Assembly: GCF_014644455.1 (NCBI RefSeq)
Contig: NZ_BMKS01000004.1
Coordinates: 124,001 to 188,000, forward strand
Direction of reading: 5' to 3'
Length of the DNA: 64,000 nucleotides
Source of the DNA: Caldovatus sediminis
Lineage (GTDB): Bacteria > Pseudomonadota > Alphaproteobacteria > Acetobacterales > Acetobacteraceae
The translations under genes and the position numbers were made by a program. Below, piece by piece: positions 7,802 to 16,096 of this stretch. The notes below the pieces were generated by a model. It worked only from the letters and a program-made list of their open reading frames with translations. It was not told the DNA's origin and did no database searches. Every line of letters begins with the position of its first letter. The stretch's first letter is position 1.

Positions 7802-8866
7802 CTACTGCAGCTGGATGTTGTTCTCGCGGATCAGCCGCCGCAGCGGCTCGGCCTCCTCCCGCAGCAGGTCGACGAAGGCCTCCGGCGGCGCGGGGCGCGG
7901 CACGACGCCTTCGCGGGTCAGCCAGGCGTGCATCTCCGGCTCGCGCAGGATGTCCTGCACCGCGGCGTTCACCCGCCGCACCACATGCGCCGGCAGCCTC
8001 GCCGGTCCCATCACGCCGAGTCCGTCCACCAGCCGCGCGCCGGGCACCCCCTGCTCGCTCACCGTCGGCAGGTCGCTCAGCACGGGCGAGCGCTCGGCGT
8101 TCGCCACGGCGATCGCCCGCGCGCGGTTGTCGTTGATGTAGGGCCGCGCGAACAGCAGCGTGGCGAGCATCGCATCCACCCGCCCGGCCAGGAAGTCCGC
8201 CATCGCCGCCGCGCCGCCGCGATAGGGCACGTGGAGCATGTCGAGCTTCCCGAGCGCCATCATCTGCTCGATCAGCAGGTGGTAGGAGCTGCCGACGCCG
8301 ACCGAGGCGAAATTCACCTTGCCGGGATTGGCGCGCGCATAGGCGACGAATTCCCCGATGGTCCGGTAGGGCAGGTCGGGGCGCACGAGCAGCACCACCG
8401 TCATCGGCCCGATCAGCGCGATCGGCGTCAGGTCGCGCTGCGGATGGAAGTCGAGCCGGAGATCCGCCGCCGCGGCGATCAGCAGGTTGCCGTAGGAGGT
8501 GAACAGCAGCGTCTGCCCGTCGGGCTGCGCCCTCGACACCAGCGAGGCGGCGAGGTTGCCGCCCGCCCCGCCGCGGTTGTCGATCACCACCGGGACGCCG
8601 AGCGCGGCACCCAGCCGGTCGCCGACCCGGCGCCCGACCGTGTCGGTGATGGCCCCCGGCGGATAGGCGATGACCATGGTGATCGGCCGCGTCGGCCAGG
8701 GCGGATCGGCCGCCGACGCGCCGCGCGGCGCGAGCGCCGGCCCGAGCGCCGCGGCCGGGGCGGCGACGGCGAGGCCGGGCAGCGCCCGCCGCGGCAGGCG
8801 CGGCCCTGCGGACGCCGCAGCTGCGGTCGGCTGCGACGCGCGGCCGAAGGTGGGCGGCTCGGTCAT
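7802..8866 (-). CDS. Tripartite tricarboxylate transporter (Bug family) substrate-binding protein
   Basis: 354 residues. The start at 8866 is set by AGGAGG seven bases upstream. A long, twin-arginine-like leader (LPRRALPGLAVAAPAAALGPA) ends near ASAADPPWP. The mature part has the Bug signature: PITMVIAYPPGAITDTVGRRV, VVIDNRGGAGGNLAASLVSRAQPDG, then VNFASVGVGSSYHLLIEQMM and VPYRGGAAAMADFLAGRVD. Bug proteins are periplasmic receptors for carboxylates; many are orphans, and no TctA/TctB membrane genes are nearby. The usual GGSTD-like motif reads GAITD here, a small deviation at the ligand loop. Confidence 0.9.
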   Translation of the reverse strand: MTEPPTFGRASQPTAAAASAGPRLPRRALPGLAVAAPAAALGPALAPRGASAADPPWPTRPITMVIAYPPGAITDTVGRRVGDRLGAALGVPVVIDNRGGAGGNLAASLVSRAQPDGQTLLFTSYGNLLIAAAADLRLDFHPQRDLTPIALIGPMTVVLLVRPDLPYRTIGEFVAYARANPGKVNFASVGVGSSYHLLIEQMMALGKLDMLHVPYRGGAAAMADFLAGRVDAMLATLLFARPYINDNRARAIAVANAERSPVLSDLPTVSEQGVPGARLVDGLGVMGPARLPAHVVRRVNAAVQDILREPEMHAWLTREGVVPRPAPPEAFVDLLREEAEPLRRLIRENNIQLQ

Positions 8867-9209
8867 GGCGATCTCCTCCTGCGCGTGACTCGTCGTGGGC
8901 TGCGCCACGCCGTCCCGCGGCGTCCTTGCGGGCCGGACGCTAGCCGATGCGGCGGGAGAGTCGAGAGGGCGCGCGGCGCGCCTCGCATTGTCGGGGTCAA
9001 TCCCGCGGGCTAGGCTGGATGCGCATCCCCTGCGCCGGAAGAGCCGTGCCCGCGTCGCCACGCCGCCGCCCTCTCGTCCGAGTTCCGCCGCGCATCGCAT
9101 GGGGCCGCGCAGGCCGGTCGCCCCGGAAGGCGCGCGCCGGCCGCGCGCCCGTCGGCCTGGCGCGGGCGGGCGGCGCACCGGGGCCGCGGCACAGCGGCGC
9201 CGACGCGGG
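8867..9209 (+). promoter_or_regulatory. Divergent intergenic region, weak promoter candidate for the MFS gene
   Basis: The 343-bp gap between the Bug receptor (minus) and the MFS transporter (plus) has no convincing gene. TTGTCG at 8988-8993 and TAGGCT at 9011-9016 are 17 bases apart and could be a plus-strand promoter, leaving a leader of about 187 bases. Beyond this I see nothing recognisable. Confidence 0.25.
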
Positions 9210-10424
9210 ATGAGGGCCGCGGGAGGACTGGCCGCCGCGCTCGTGGCCACCACGGGCGCGCAGGGGCTCGCGACCCTCGCCGTGTTCGTGCTGCCGGTGC
9301 TGGCCCCGGCGGCGACGCGCGACCTCGGCATCGCGCCGCACTGGATCGGCTACCAGGTCGCGCTCGTCTATTCGGCGGCCTCCGTCGCCTCGGCGCTGTC
9401 GGTCGGGGCGCTGCGCCGCTACGGGCCGGCGCGCTGCACGCAGATCGCGCTCGGCGCGGCGGCGTGCGCCTGCCTTGCCATGGTGCTGGGCGGCGTGGCG
9501 GGCGTGGTGTTCGGCTCGGCGCTGATCGGCTTCGGCTACGGTCTGACCAACCCGGCGGCGTCGCAGGTGCTGACCCGGCTGGCGCCGCCGCCGCGGCGCA
9601 ACATGGTGTTCGCGGTGAAGCAGATGGGCGTGCCGATCGGCGCGGCGCTCGCCGGCTTCGTGCTGCCCGCGGTCGGCCTCGCGCTCGGCTGGCGCGGCGC
9701 GGCGCTCGGCGTCGCGGCGGCGCTGCTCGCCGCGACGGCGGCGCTCGGCGTGTTCCGCCCCTACTGGGACGCGGAGCGCGACCCGCGCGTGCCGCTGCTG
9801 CGCGCCGCCACCTCGGGCGGCGGCGTGGCGGCGCTGCGCGAGCGGCCCGGCCTCGCGGCGCTGGCCGCGGTGGGCGGGCTCTATTCCTCGATCCAGCTCG
9901 CCTTCGGCGCCTATGCGGTGACGATGCTGGTCGAGGAATTCGCCTGGGGTCCGGTTGCCGCCGGCGCCGCCGCGGCGGCGACGCAGCTGGTCGGCGCCCT
10001 GGCGCGGCTGGCATGGGGCGCGGCCGCCGACCACTGGCGCAGCGGGCTCGCGGTGCTCGCCGCGATCGGCCTCGGGACCGCGCTCGGCATGCTGGCGCTG
10101 CCGCCGGCGGTCGTCTGGCCCGAGGCGGCGGTGATCGTCCTGTTCTGCGCGCTCGGCTTCTGCGCGGCCGGCTGGAACGGCGTGCTGATGGCGGAGGCCG
10201 CCCGGCTCGCCGCGCCGGGACGGGCGGGGGAGGCTGCGGGCGGCGTGCTCGCCGTGGCCTTCGCCGGCGTGGTGGCGGGGCCTTCGCTGCTGGCGCTGGT
10301 GGTCGGGCTGCTCGGCTCCTACGCGCTCGCCTTCGCCGTGCTGGCGGTGCTGCCGCTGGCCGGCGCCCTGGTCGCCTGGCGGACGCACCGGCGCGAGGTG
10401 GCGGGGGCGACGGCGGGGCGGTAG
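9210..10424 (+). CDS. Major facilitator superfamily transporter
   Basis: 404 residues from the ATG at 9210; the open frame extends further upstream but that part is Arg/Pro-rich and lacks membrane character. About twelve hydrophobic segments are visible, e.g. GLATLAVFVLPVLAPA, CACLAMVLGGVAGVVFGSALIGFGYGL and the final YALAFAVLAVLPLAGALVAW. The loop LTRLAPPPRRNMVFAVKQMGVPIGAALAGFVLPA between TM4 and TM5 resembles CynX/NimT-type MFS carriers of small anions, but the substrate is not deducible. It is divergent from the Bug receptor gene. Inner-membrane location. Confidence 0.85.
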   Translation: MRAAGGLAAALVATTGAQGLATLAVFVLPVLAPAATRDLGIAPHWIGYQVALVYSAASVASALSVGALRRYGPARCTQIALGAAACACLAMVLGGVAGVVFGSALIGFGYGLTNPAASQVLTRLAPPPRRNMVFAVKQMGVPIGAALAGFVLPAVGLALGWRGAALGVAAALLAATAALGVFRPYWDAERDPRVPLLRAATSGGGVAALRERPGLAALAAVGGLYSSIQLAFGAYAVTMLVEEFAWGPVAAGAAAAATQLVGALARLAWGAAADHWRSGLAVLAAIGLGTALGMLALPPAVVWPEAAVIVLFCALGFCAAGWNGVLMAEAARLAAPGRAGEAAGGVLAVAFAGVVAGPSLLALVVGLLGSYALAFAVLAVLPLAGALVAWRTHRREVAGATAGR

Positions 10425-10435
10425 CCGCGCCAGGG

Positions 10436-10600
10436 CTACGGCGCGCCGGGTGCGGCGGGCGCGTCCTCGGCGGCATCCGCGGCGCGGCCGCGCTCGTCGC
10501 GCGGCGGCTCCGCAGCCCCGCCGCGGCGCTCCGGCTGCTCCGTTCCGTCCTCCGGCGCGTCCGCGAGGGGCGCGCCGCGGAAGCCGCACAGCCAGCACAT
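10436..10600 (-). CDS. Small CxxC-containing hypothetical protein
   Basis: A 54-residue frame starting ATG 10600, five bases after the stop of the MetE-like gene, with GGCGGGGG upstream as a possible ribosome site. It opens MCWLCGFRGAPLADAPEDG, giving one CxxC pair, and then becomes hydrophilic and Ala/Pro/Arg-rich with no predicted structure. The tight spacing suggests co-translation with the upstream gene. I do not recognise it; it could also be a chance frame in GC-rich DNA. Confidence 0.4.
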   Translation of the reverse strand: MCWLCGFRGAPLADAPEDGTEQPERRGGAAEPPRDERGRAADAAEDAPAAPGAP

Positions 10601-10604
10601 CGCC

Positions 10605-11780
10605 TCAGCCCCCGCCGAACAGGCGCCGCGAGGCGATCCGCGCGCCCTCGGAGAGCGCGCGCAGCTTCGCCCAGACGACATCCGCCGCGACGCGGCCGCG
10701 CCCGGCGGCGGTGTCGAAGCCGCAATCGGTGCCCGCGAGCACGCGGCGCGGGTCGCCCACCACCCGGGCGACGCGCTCGATGCGGTCGGCGACGACCTCC
10801 GGATGCTCGACGAAGTTCGTCAGCGTGTCGATGACGCCGGCGACGAGGACCTGGTCCGCGGCGAGCGGCATGCGCTCGAAGCAGCGGTACTCGTGGGCGT
10901 GGCGCGGATTGGCGAAGGGCAGCACCAGGCCGCCGACCTTCGCCGTCAGCAGTACCGGCAGGATGTCGGCGAGCGGCACGTCGGCGTCGTGCGGGCCCTC
11001 GTAGTTGCCCCAGCACACGTGCAGCCGCACCCGCTCGCGCGGCACCTTCGCGAGGGCGCGGTTGATGGTCGCCACCACCCGCTCGCAGAAGCCGAGGAAG
11101 TCGGCGAGCGGACGGTCGCGGTAGGCGGAGTGGCGCTCCAGCGCGAGGTCCGGGCAGTCGAGCTGCAGCAGGAAGCCGGCGCCGACGATCGCCTCGTACT
11201 CCACGCGCAGCGCCTCGCCGAGCGCGTCGAGATAGGCCTGTTCCGTGTCGTAGTGCCGGTTCTGCACCGTCGTCGCGACGATGCCGGGCGAGGGCGCGGT
11301 CAGGAAGGCCTCGGCGTAGCGCCCCTCGAAGCCGGCCAGCGCGGCGCGGAAGTCGGCGCACTCGGCCTCCACCGCGCCGCGGTCGAGGTAGGCGACGGGG
11401 CCGATCGCGGCGGGCAGGTGTTCGGTGTTGCTCACCGCCTCGCGCGCCGCGGACTGCTGCTGGAACGCCGCCTTGAACTCGGGATAGGCGTCCACGTCGG
11501 CCCAGCCGCGCCGCTCGCCCCGCCCGCCGATGCCGCTGAGGCGGTGGCGCAGGTAGAGGGCGAAGGCCTCGCGCTGCTGCTCGCCGTTGTTGATCACGTC
11601 GAGGCCGCACTCGATCTGGCGCGGCACGATGGCGTGCAGCGCCTCGCGCCCGGCCGCGGCGATCGCCGCCTCCTCCACCGGCTCGCCGCGGACGCGGCGC
11701 GCGTAGAGGCGGGTCAGCGCGGGCGGGCGCGGCAGGCTGCCGGTGTGGGTGGTGAGGATGCGGTGCTCGCTGCGCTGCAT
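10605..11780 (-). CDS. Cobalamin-independent methionine synthase-like protein (MetE C-terminal domain family)
   Basis: 391 residues, equal to the catalytic half of MetE alone. The zinc ligands are present: HVCWGNYEGPH (His-x-Cys) and GTDCGFDT (Cys). TTHTGSLPRPPALTRLYARR at the start and GLDVINNGEQQREAF are typical of the stand-alone COG0620 proteins. These transfer methyl groups to a thiol; many act in sulfur-compound or thiol catabolism and not in methionine synthesis. Lacking the MetE N-terminal domain, it probably does not use polyglutamyl-methyltetrahydrofolate as MetE does. A 54-residue CxxC protein follows directly. Confidence 0.87.
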   Translation of the reverse strand: MQRSEHRILTTHTGSLPRPPALTRLYARRVRGEPVEEAAIAAAGREALHAIVPRQIECGLDVINNGEQQREAFALYLRHRLSGIGGRGERRGWADVDAYPEFKAAFQQQSAAREAVSNTEHLPAAIGPVAYLDRGAVEAECADFRAALAGFEGRYAEAFLTAPSPGIVATTVQNRHYDTEQAYLDALGEALRVEYEAIVGAGFLLQLDCPDLALERHSAYRDRPLADFLGFCERVVATINRALAKVPRERVRLHVCWGNYEGPHDADVPLADILPVLLTAKVGGLVLPFANPRHAHEYRCFERMPLAADQVLVAGVIDTLTNFVEHPEVVADRIERVARVVGDPRRVLAGTDCGFDTAAGRGRVAADVVWAKLRALSEGARIASRRLFGGG

Positions 11781-12126
11781 GCCGGACGGTCCCTGGGAGG
11801 GAGGAAGGACGCCAGCCTAGCAGCCTGCGGCACCGCGCCGCGAGGGCACGCCCCCCGCGCCGGATCGCTGCGCCCCCACAATGAAGGGCGCTGCCCGTCG
11901 CGAGCCCCGGCCCGAGGGGCGGCGCGGGCGGGGTGGCGGCCGGGGCGCGCCGCGACGGCTTGCGCGACGGTTTGGTCGCTCGATTGACGACCGCGGCTTT
12001 CCAAAGCGTAATGCGGGCCCACAGGCGCCGCGGGCCACCGCACGAGGCGGCGAGAGCCGCCTCCGGGGGCGTTCGCCGTCGCCACCCGGCGCGCCGCGCG
12101 CCGCGACAAGGACCGGGAGGACCATC
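11781..12126 (+). promoter_or_regulatory. Divergent intergenic region with promoter candidate for the CoA-transferase
   Basis: This 346-bp gap lies between two divergent genes. TTGACG at 11984-11989 and CGTAAT at 12007-12012 are separated by 17 bases, giving a plausible plus-strand start near 12019 and a leader of about 108 bases. The local sequence TTTCCAAAGCGTAATG is noticeably less GC-rich than its surroundings. Nothing else is recognised. Confidence 0.35.
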
Positions 12127-13401
12127 GTGCCGAACGACGACAGCCAGGCGGCCGGAGGCATGCAGCAGCGACCCGCACCGGCGCGCGCGCAGGGCGGCGC
12201 CCTCGCCGGCATCCGGGTCATTGACCTGACGCAGTTCGAGGCCGGCACCTCCTGCACGCAGGCCCTCGCCTGGCTCGGCGCCGAGGTCATCAAGGTGGAG
12301 GAGCCGAACCGCGGCGAGCAGGGCCGCCGCGCCTCCGCCGACCGGCCCGACGCGGACAGCTACTACTTCATGGTGCTGAACGCGAACAAGCGCAGCGTCA
12401 CCTGCAACCTCAAGAGCGAGAAGGGGTGCGAGCTGCTGCGCCGCCTGATCGGGAAGGGCGACGTCTTCATCGAGAACTTCGCCCCCGGTGCCATCGAGCG
12501 CCTCGGCTTCGGCTGGGAGGAGGTGCGCCGGATCAACCCCCGCATCATCTACGCCCAGGTGAAGGGCTTCGCCGAGGACGGCCCCTACGGCAATTACCCG
12601 GCCTTCGACATGATCGCGCAGGCCACCGGCGGCGTCATGTCCATCACCGGCGAGCCGGACGGGCGCCCGCTCAAGCCCGGCGTGACGCTGGGCGACACCG
12701 GCGCGGGGCTGCACCTCGCCCTCGGCATCCTCGCCGCGATCATCCAGCGCAGCCGCACCGGCGAGGGCCAGCGGGTCACCGTCGCGATGCAGGAGGCGAT
12801 GGTCAACTACTGCCGCATCGCCTTCGCCGCGCAGCTCATCTCCGGCCGCACGCCCCAACGCTACGGCAACCAGAGCATGATCGGCGCCAATGCGCCGAGC
12901 GAGGCCTATCCCTGCGCGCCGGGCGGGCCCAACGACTACTGCTTCATCTATACCTCCCGCGCCGGCGAGCACCAGTGGGAGCGGCTGCTGAAGGTGATCG
13001 GGCGCGAGGACCTCAAGGCCGACCCGCGCTTCGCCGACCCGCACGCGCGCTACCGCAACCACGTGGCGCTGGACGCCATCATCGCCGAGTGGACCCGCAA
13101 GCACGACAAGCACACGGTGATGCGGCTGATGGGCGACGCCGGCGTGCCGGCCGGCGCGGTGCTCGACTGCGGCGAGCTGGTGAACGACCCGCACCTGCGC
13201 CGGCGCGAGGTGTTCGTCGAGGTGGACCATCCGGTGCGCGGTCGGTTCGTCATCCCGGGCTGGCCGGTGAAGATGTCGGCCTCCCACGTGCCGGTCGTGG
13301 CGCCGCCGGTGCTGGGGGCGGACACCGAGGCGGTCTACGGCGAACTGCTCGGTTTGAGCGCGGACGAGATCGCGGCGCTGCGCGCCGAGAAGGCCATCTG
13401 A
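12127..13401 (+). CDS. CaiB/BaiF family CoA-transferase (formyl-CoA transferase-like)
   Basis: 424 residues. The GTG at 12127 is chosen because GGGAGG stands six bases upstream; the in-frame ATG at 12160 has its GGAGG only one base away. Class III CoA-transferase features run along the whole chain: GIRVIDLTQFEAGTSCTQ, GAEVIKVEEPNRGEQ, KSEKGCELLRRLI, VFIENFAPGAIERLGFGW, and YAQVKGFAEDGPYGNYPAFDMIAQATGG, where Asp161 aligns with the catalytic aspartate. It moves CoA between carboxylic acids. It is followed 26 bases later by a TPP enzyme of the oxalyl-CoA decarboxylase type, so the pair probably activates and then cleaves one acid. Confidence 0.88.
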   Translation: MPNDDSQAAGGMQQRPAPARAQGGALAGIRVIDLTQFEAGTSCTQALAWLGAEVIKVEEPNRGEQGRRASADRPDADSYYFMVLNANKRSVTCNLKSEKGCELLRRLIGKGDVFIENFAPGAIERLGFGWEEVRRINPRIIYAQVKGFAEDGPYGNYPAFDMIAQATGGVMSITGEPDGRPLKPGVTLGDTGAGLHLALGILAAIIQRSRTGEGQRVTVAMQEAMVNYCRIAFAAQLISGRTPQRYGNQSMIGANAPSEAYPCAPGGPNDYCFIYTSRAGEHQWERLLKVIGREDLKADPRFADPHARYRNHVALDAIIAEWTRKHDKHTVMRLMGDAGVPAGAVLDCGELVNDPHLRRREVFVEVDHPVRGRFVIPGWPVKMSASHVPVVAPPVLGADTEAVYGELLGLSADEIAALRAEKAI

Positions 13402-13427
13402 ACGGACGGACGAAGGACATCCACGCG

Positions 13428-15077
13428 ATGAAGATCAAGGCCCACGACCTGGTCGGCCGCGCGCTCAGGAGGCAGGGCGTGGACACCGCCTTCTTCCTGA
13501 TGGGCGGGCCGATGCTCGGCGCCATGGCGTCCTGCATCGCCGAGGGCATCCGCATGATCGACGTGCGGCACGAGCAGGCCGCCGCCTTCATGGCCCAGGC
13601 CTACGCCCGGCTGCGCGCGCGGCCCGGCGTGTGCATGGCGGCCTCCGGCCCCGGCGCGATCAACCTGACGACCGGCCTCGCCAACGCGCTGGTGGACTGC
13701 GCGCCGGTGGTGGCGCTCGGCGGCGCCAGCCCGATCGCCTCGCTCGGCCGCGGGGCGTTCCAGGAGATCGACCAGATCGCGATCATGCGCCCGGTGACGA
13801 AATGGGCCGAGCGCGTCTACGATCCGAAGCGCATCCCGGAGCTGATCGACGTCGCCTTCCGCCAGGCGATGGCGGGCAAGCCGGGGCCGGTCTACCTCGA
13901 CCTGCCGGGCGACGTGCTGCACATGGAGGTGGAGGAGGACGACATCGCCTGGCCCGCGCCCGCCGCGCCGGACGCCGTCGCCCGCCCGGCCGCGCCGCCC
14001 GCGGCGATCGCGCGCGCCGTCGCGCTGCTGCAGGAGGCGGAGCGGCCGATCGTCATCACCGGCAGCGGCATCCTCTACAGCCAGGCCTCGCGCGCGCTGC
14101 AGGAGTTCGTCGAGGCCGCAGGCGTCCCCTTCTACACCACGCCGCAGGGCCGCGGCGTCGTGCCGGACGACCACGAGTATTCCTACCCCCGCATGCGCTC
14201 GACGGCGCTGCGCGAGGCGGATCTGGTCTTCGTCGTCGGCACGCGCCTCAACTACGTCATCGGCCACGGGCGCCCGCCGCGCTTCTCGCCGAACGCGCGC
14301 TTCGTGCGCATCGACATAGACCCGGCGGAGGCGAACGCCGGCGGGGCGAACATCGTGCTCGGCATCTGCGCCGACGCCCGCACCGCGCTCGAGCAGCTCA
14401 CCGAGGCGCTGCGCGGCAGGAACACGCCGGCGCGCTTCGCCGACTGGCGCGGGCGGCTCGCCCGGGGCGACCGCGAGCGCATCGCGGCGAACGAGGAGAA
14501 GCTCTCCACCGGCCAGACGCCGATCCACCCGCTCCGCCTCTGCAAGGAGGTGCGGGACTTCATGGACCGCGACGCGATCCTCGTCGTGGACGGGCAGGAG
14601 ATCCTCAATTTCGGCCGTCAGTCCATCAACACCTTCCTCCCCGGCCACCGGCTGAACTCCGGCCCCTTCGGCACGATGGGCGTCGGCCTGCCCTTCGGCG
14701 TCGGCGCCAAGGCCGCGAGGCCGGAGGCGCAGGTGATCGTGCTACACGGCGACGGCTCCTTCGGCCTGAACGCGATGGAGCTCGACACGGCGGTGCGCCA
14801 CAAGCTGCCGATCCTCGTCGTGATCAGCCTCAACGGCGGCTGGACCGCCGATCCGGCCGGCAACAAGCCGGGCCGCAACCTCGGCTACACGCGCTACGAC
14901 AGGATGGCCGAGGCGCTCGGCTGCCACGCCGAGTACGTCGAGGACCCGGAGGCGATCCGCCCCGCGCTCGAGCGCGCCAGGCGCGCCGTGGCCGAGGGCA
15001 GGGTCGCCCTGGTGAACGTCGTCACCGACGGCAAGGCGCGCGCGCAGACCGCGGACTTCACCGCCTACACCACTTGA
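13428..15077 (+). CDS. TPP enzyme of the oxalyl-CoA decarboxylase / 2-hydroxyacyl-CoA lyase group
   Basis: 549 residues. The PYR domain has MIDVRHEQAAAFMAQAYARL with the activating glutamate; the PP domain has LPGHRLNSGPFGTMGVGLPFG and the Mg-TPP motif GDGSFGLNAMELDTAVRHKLPILVVISLNGGWTAD. The FGTMGVGL block and the partner CoA-transferase upstream fit oxalyl-CoA decarboxylase or the related 2-hydroxyacyl-CoA lyases, which split an acyl-CoA into formyl-CoA and a carbonyl product. Which substrate is used cannot be told by eye; the residues after NGG differ from the NNNGIY I expect in Oxalobacter-type enzymes, which weakens a strict oxalate assignment. Cytoplasmic. Confidence 0.8.
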   Translation: MKIKAHDLVGRALRRQGVDTAFFLMGGPMLGAMASCIAEGIRMIDVRHEQAAAFMAQAYARLRARPGVCMAASGPGAINLTTGLANALVDCAPVVALGGASPIASLGRGAFQEIDQIAIMRPVTKWAERVYDPKRIPELIDVAFRQAMAGKPGPVYLDLPGDVLHMEVEEDDIAWPAPAAPDAVARPAAPPAAIARAVALLQEAERPIVITGSGILYSQASRALQEFVEAAGVPFYTTPQGRGVVPDDHEYSYPRMRSTALREADLVFVVGTRLNYVIGHGRPPRFSPNARFVRIDIDPAEANAGGANIVLGICADARTALEQLTEALRGRNTPARFADWRGRLARGDRERIAANEEKLSTGQTPIHPLRLCKEVRDFMDRDAILVVDGQEILNFGRQSINTFLPGHRLNSGPFGTMGVGLPFGVGAKAARPEAQVIVLHGDGSFGLNAMELDTAVRHKLPILVVISLNGGWTADPAGNKPGRNLGYTRYDRMAEALGCHAEYVEDPEAIRPALERARRAVAEGRVALVNVVTDGKARAQTADFTAYTT

Positions 15078-15104
15078 GGGCGCCGTCGCGCCCCCCATCC
15101 TTGC

Positions 15105-15118
15105 TTGATCCCGATCAA
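15105..15118 (+). promoter_or_regulatory. FNR/FixK/Anr box, perfect consensus
   Basis: TTGATCCCGATCAA matches the CRP/FNR-family consensus TTGAT-N4-ATCAA at every defined position, and the outer C/G extend it to CTTGAT...ATCAAG. It is 108 bases upstream of the universal stress protein ATG and 27 bases after the stop of the TPP enzyme. It implies low-oxygen control of the stress gene. Confidence 0.75.
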
Positions 15119-15226
15119 GGCGCGACCGGACCGCGGGGTGCAGCGTTGCCTCCGCGGGCCGGGGCCCGGGGCGCCGGGCGCGCAGAAGCTGCCTGCCCGG
15201 CGCCGGGCAGGCCGGAGGGTGCGGAG

Positions 15227-16075
15227 ATGCAGCTGAAGGACATCCTGGTCCACCTCGACGCCTCGGAGCGCAGCGACGTGCGGCTCCGCCTCGCGGTGGA
15301 CCTCGCGCGGCGCCACGAGGCGCATCTGACCGGGCTCTACGTGGTGGACCTCGTCCTGCCCGTCGGCTTCGGCGGCAGCTTCGGCGACGGCGGCGCGGGG
15401 ATCGGCCCGATCCTCGACCGCCTGCGCGAGGAGGCGCTGGCCGGCGCGGCCACCGCCGAGGCGCGGTTCCGCGACACCATGCGGCGCGAGGGGATCAGCG
15501 GCGAGTGGCGCGCCGCCGAGGGGATCACGGCCGAGCTCGTGGCGCTCCACGGCCGCTACGCCGATCTCGTGGTGGTCGGGCAGGAGGACCCGGAGGGCGA
15601 GCAGCCCGCCGCGGGCGTCATCATCGAGCGGGTGCTGTTCTCCTCCGGCCGGCCGGTCCTGATCGTCCCCTTCGCGGGGCGGTTCGAGACGCTCGGGCGG
15701 CGGGTGCTGATCGGCTGGAACGCCAGCCGCGAGTCCACCCGCGCGGTGCACGACGCGCTGCCGCTGCTCGCCCGGGCGGAGGCGGCGACGGTGTTCTCGG
15801 TCAATCCGCGGCGCGGCCCGGACGGCCATGGCGAGGTGCCGGGCGCCGACATCGCCCTGCACCTGGCGCGCCACGGGATCAAGGTGGAGGCGGCGCAGAC
15901 CGTCTCCGGCGAGGTCGGCGAGGGCGACGTGCTGCTCAACCAGGCCGCGGACATGGCGGCGGACCTGCTGGTGATGGGCGCCTACGGCCACTCGCGCATG
16001 CGCGAGTTCGTCATGGGCGGGGTCACGCGCACGATCCTGCAGCGGATGACGGTGCCGGTGCTGATGTCGCACTGA
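15227..16075 (+). CDS. Universal stress protein, tandem UspA domains
   Basis: 282 residues forming two Usp domains. The first starts MQLKDILVHLDASERSDVRLRLAVDLARRHEAHLTGLYVVD; the second starts near RRVLIGWNASRESTRAVHDALPLL and ends DMAADLLVMGAYGHSRMREFVMGGVTRTIL, the ATP-binding G-2x-G-9x-G(S/T)-type motif. Tandem Usp proteins of this size are common in proteobacteria and are often induced in anoxia or stationary phase. GGAG precedes the ATG closely. A perfect FNR-type box 108 bases upstream supports oxygen-responsive expression. Cytoplasmic; biochemical role unknown. Confidence 0.9.
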   Translation: MQLKDILVHLDASERSDVRLRLAVDLARRHEAHLTGLYVVDLVLPVGFGGSFGDGGAGIGPILDRLREEALAGAATAEARFRDTMRREGISGEWRAAEGITAELVALHGRYADLVVVGQEDPEGEQPAAGVIIERVLFSSGRPVLIVPFAGRFETLGRRVLIGWNASRESTRAVHDALPLLARAEAATVFSVNPRRGPDGHGEVPGADIALHLARHGIKVEAAQTVSGEVGEGDVLLNQAADMAADLLVMGAYGHSRMREFVMGGVTRTILQRMTVPVLMSH

Positions 16076-16096
16076 CGCGGGCCGCGCCGAAGCCCC

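Noticed and set aside
9010-13287. A 1425-codon open frame on the minus strand, and similar giant frames at 58636-62310 (minus) and 12426-15077 upstream extension (plus).
   Set aside because: They are shadow frames in GC-rich DNA: Arg/Pro/Ala/Gly-rich, without domains, and opposite genes with clear catalytic motifs.
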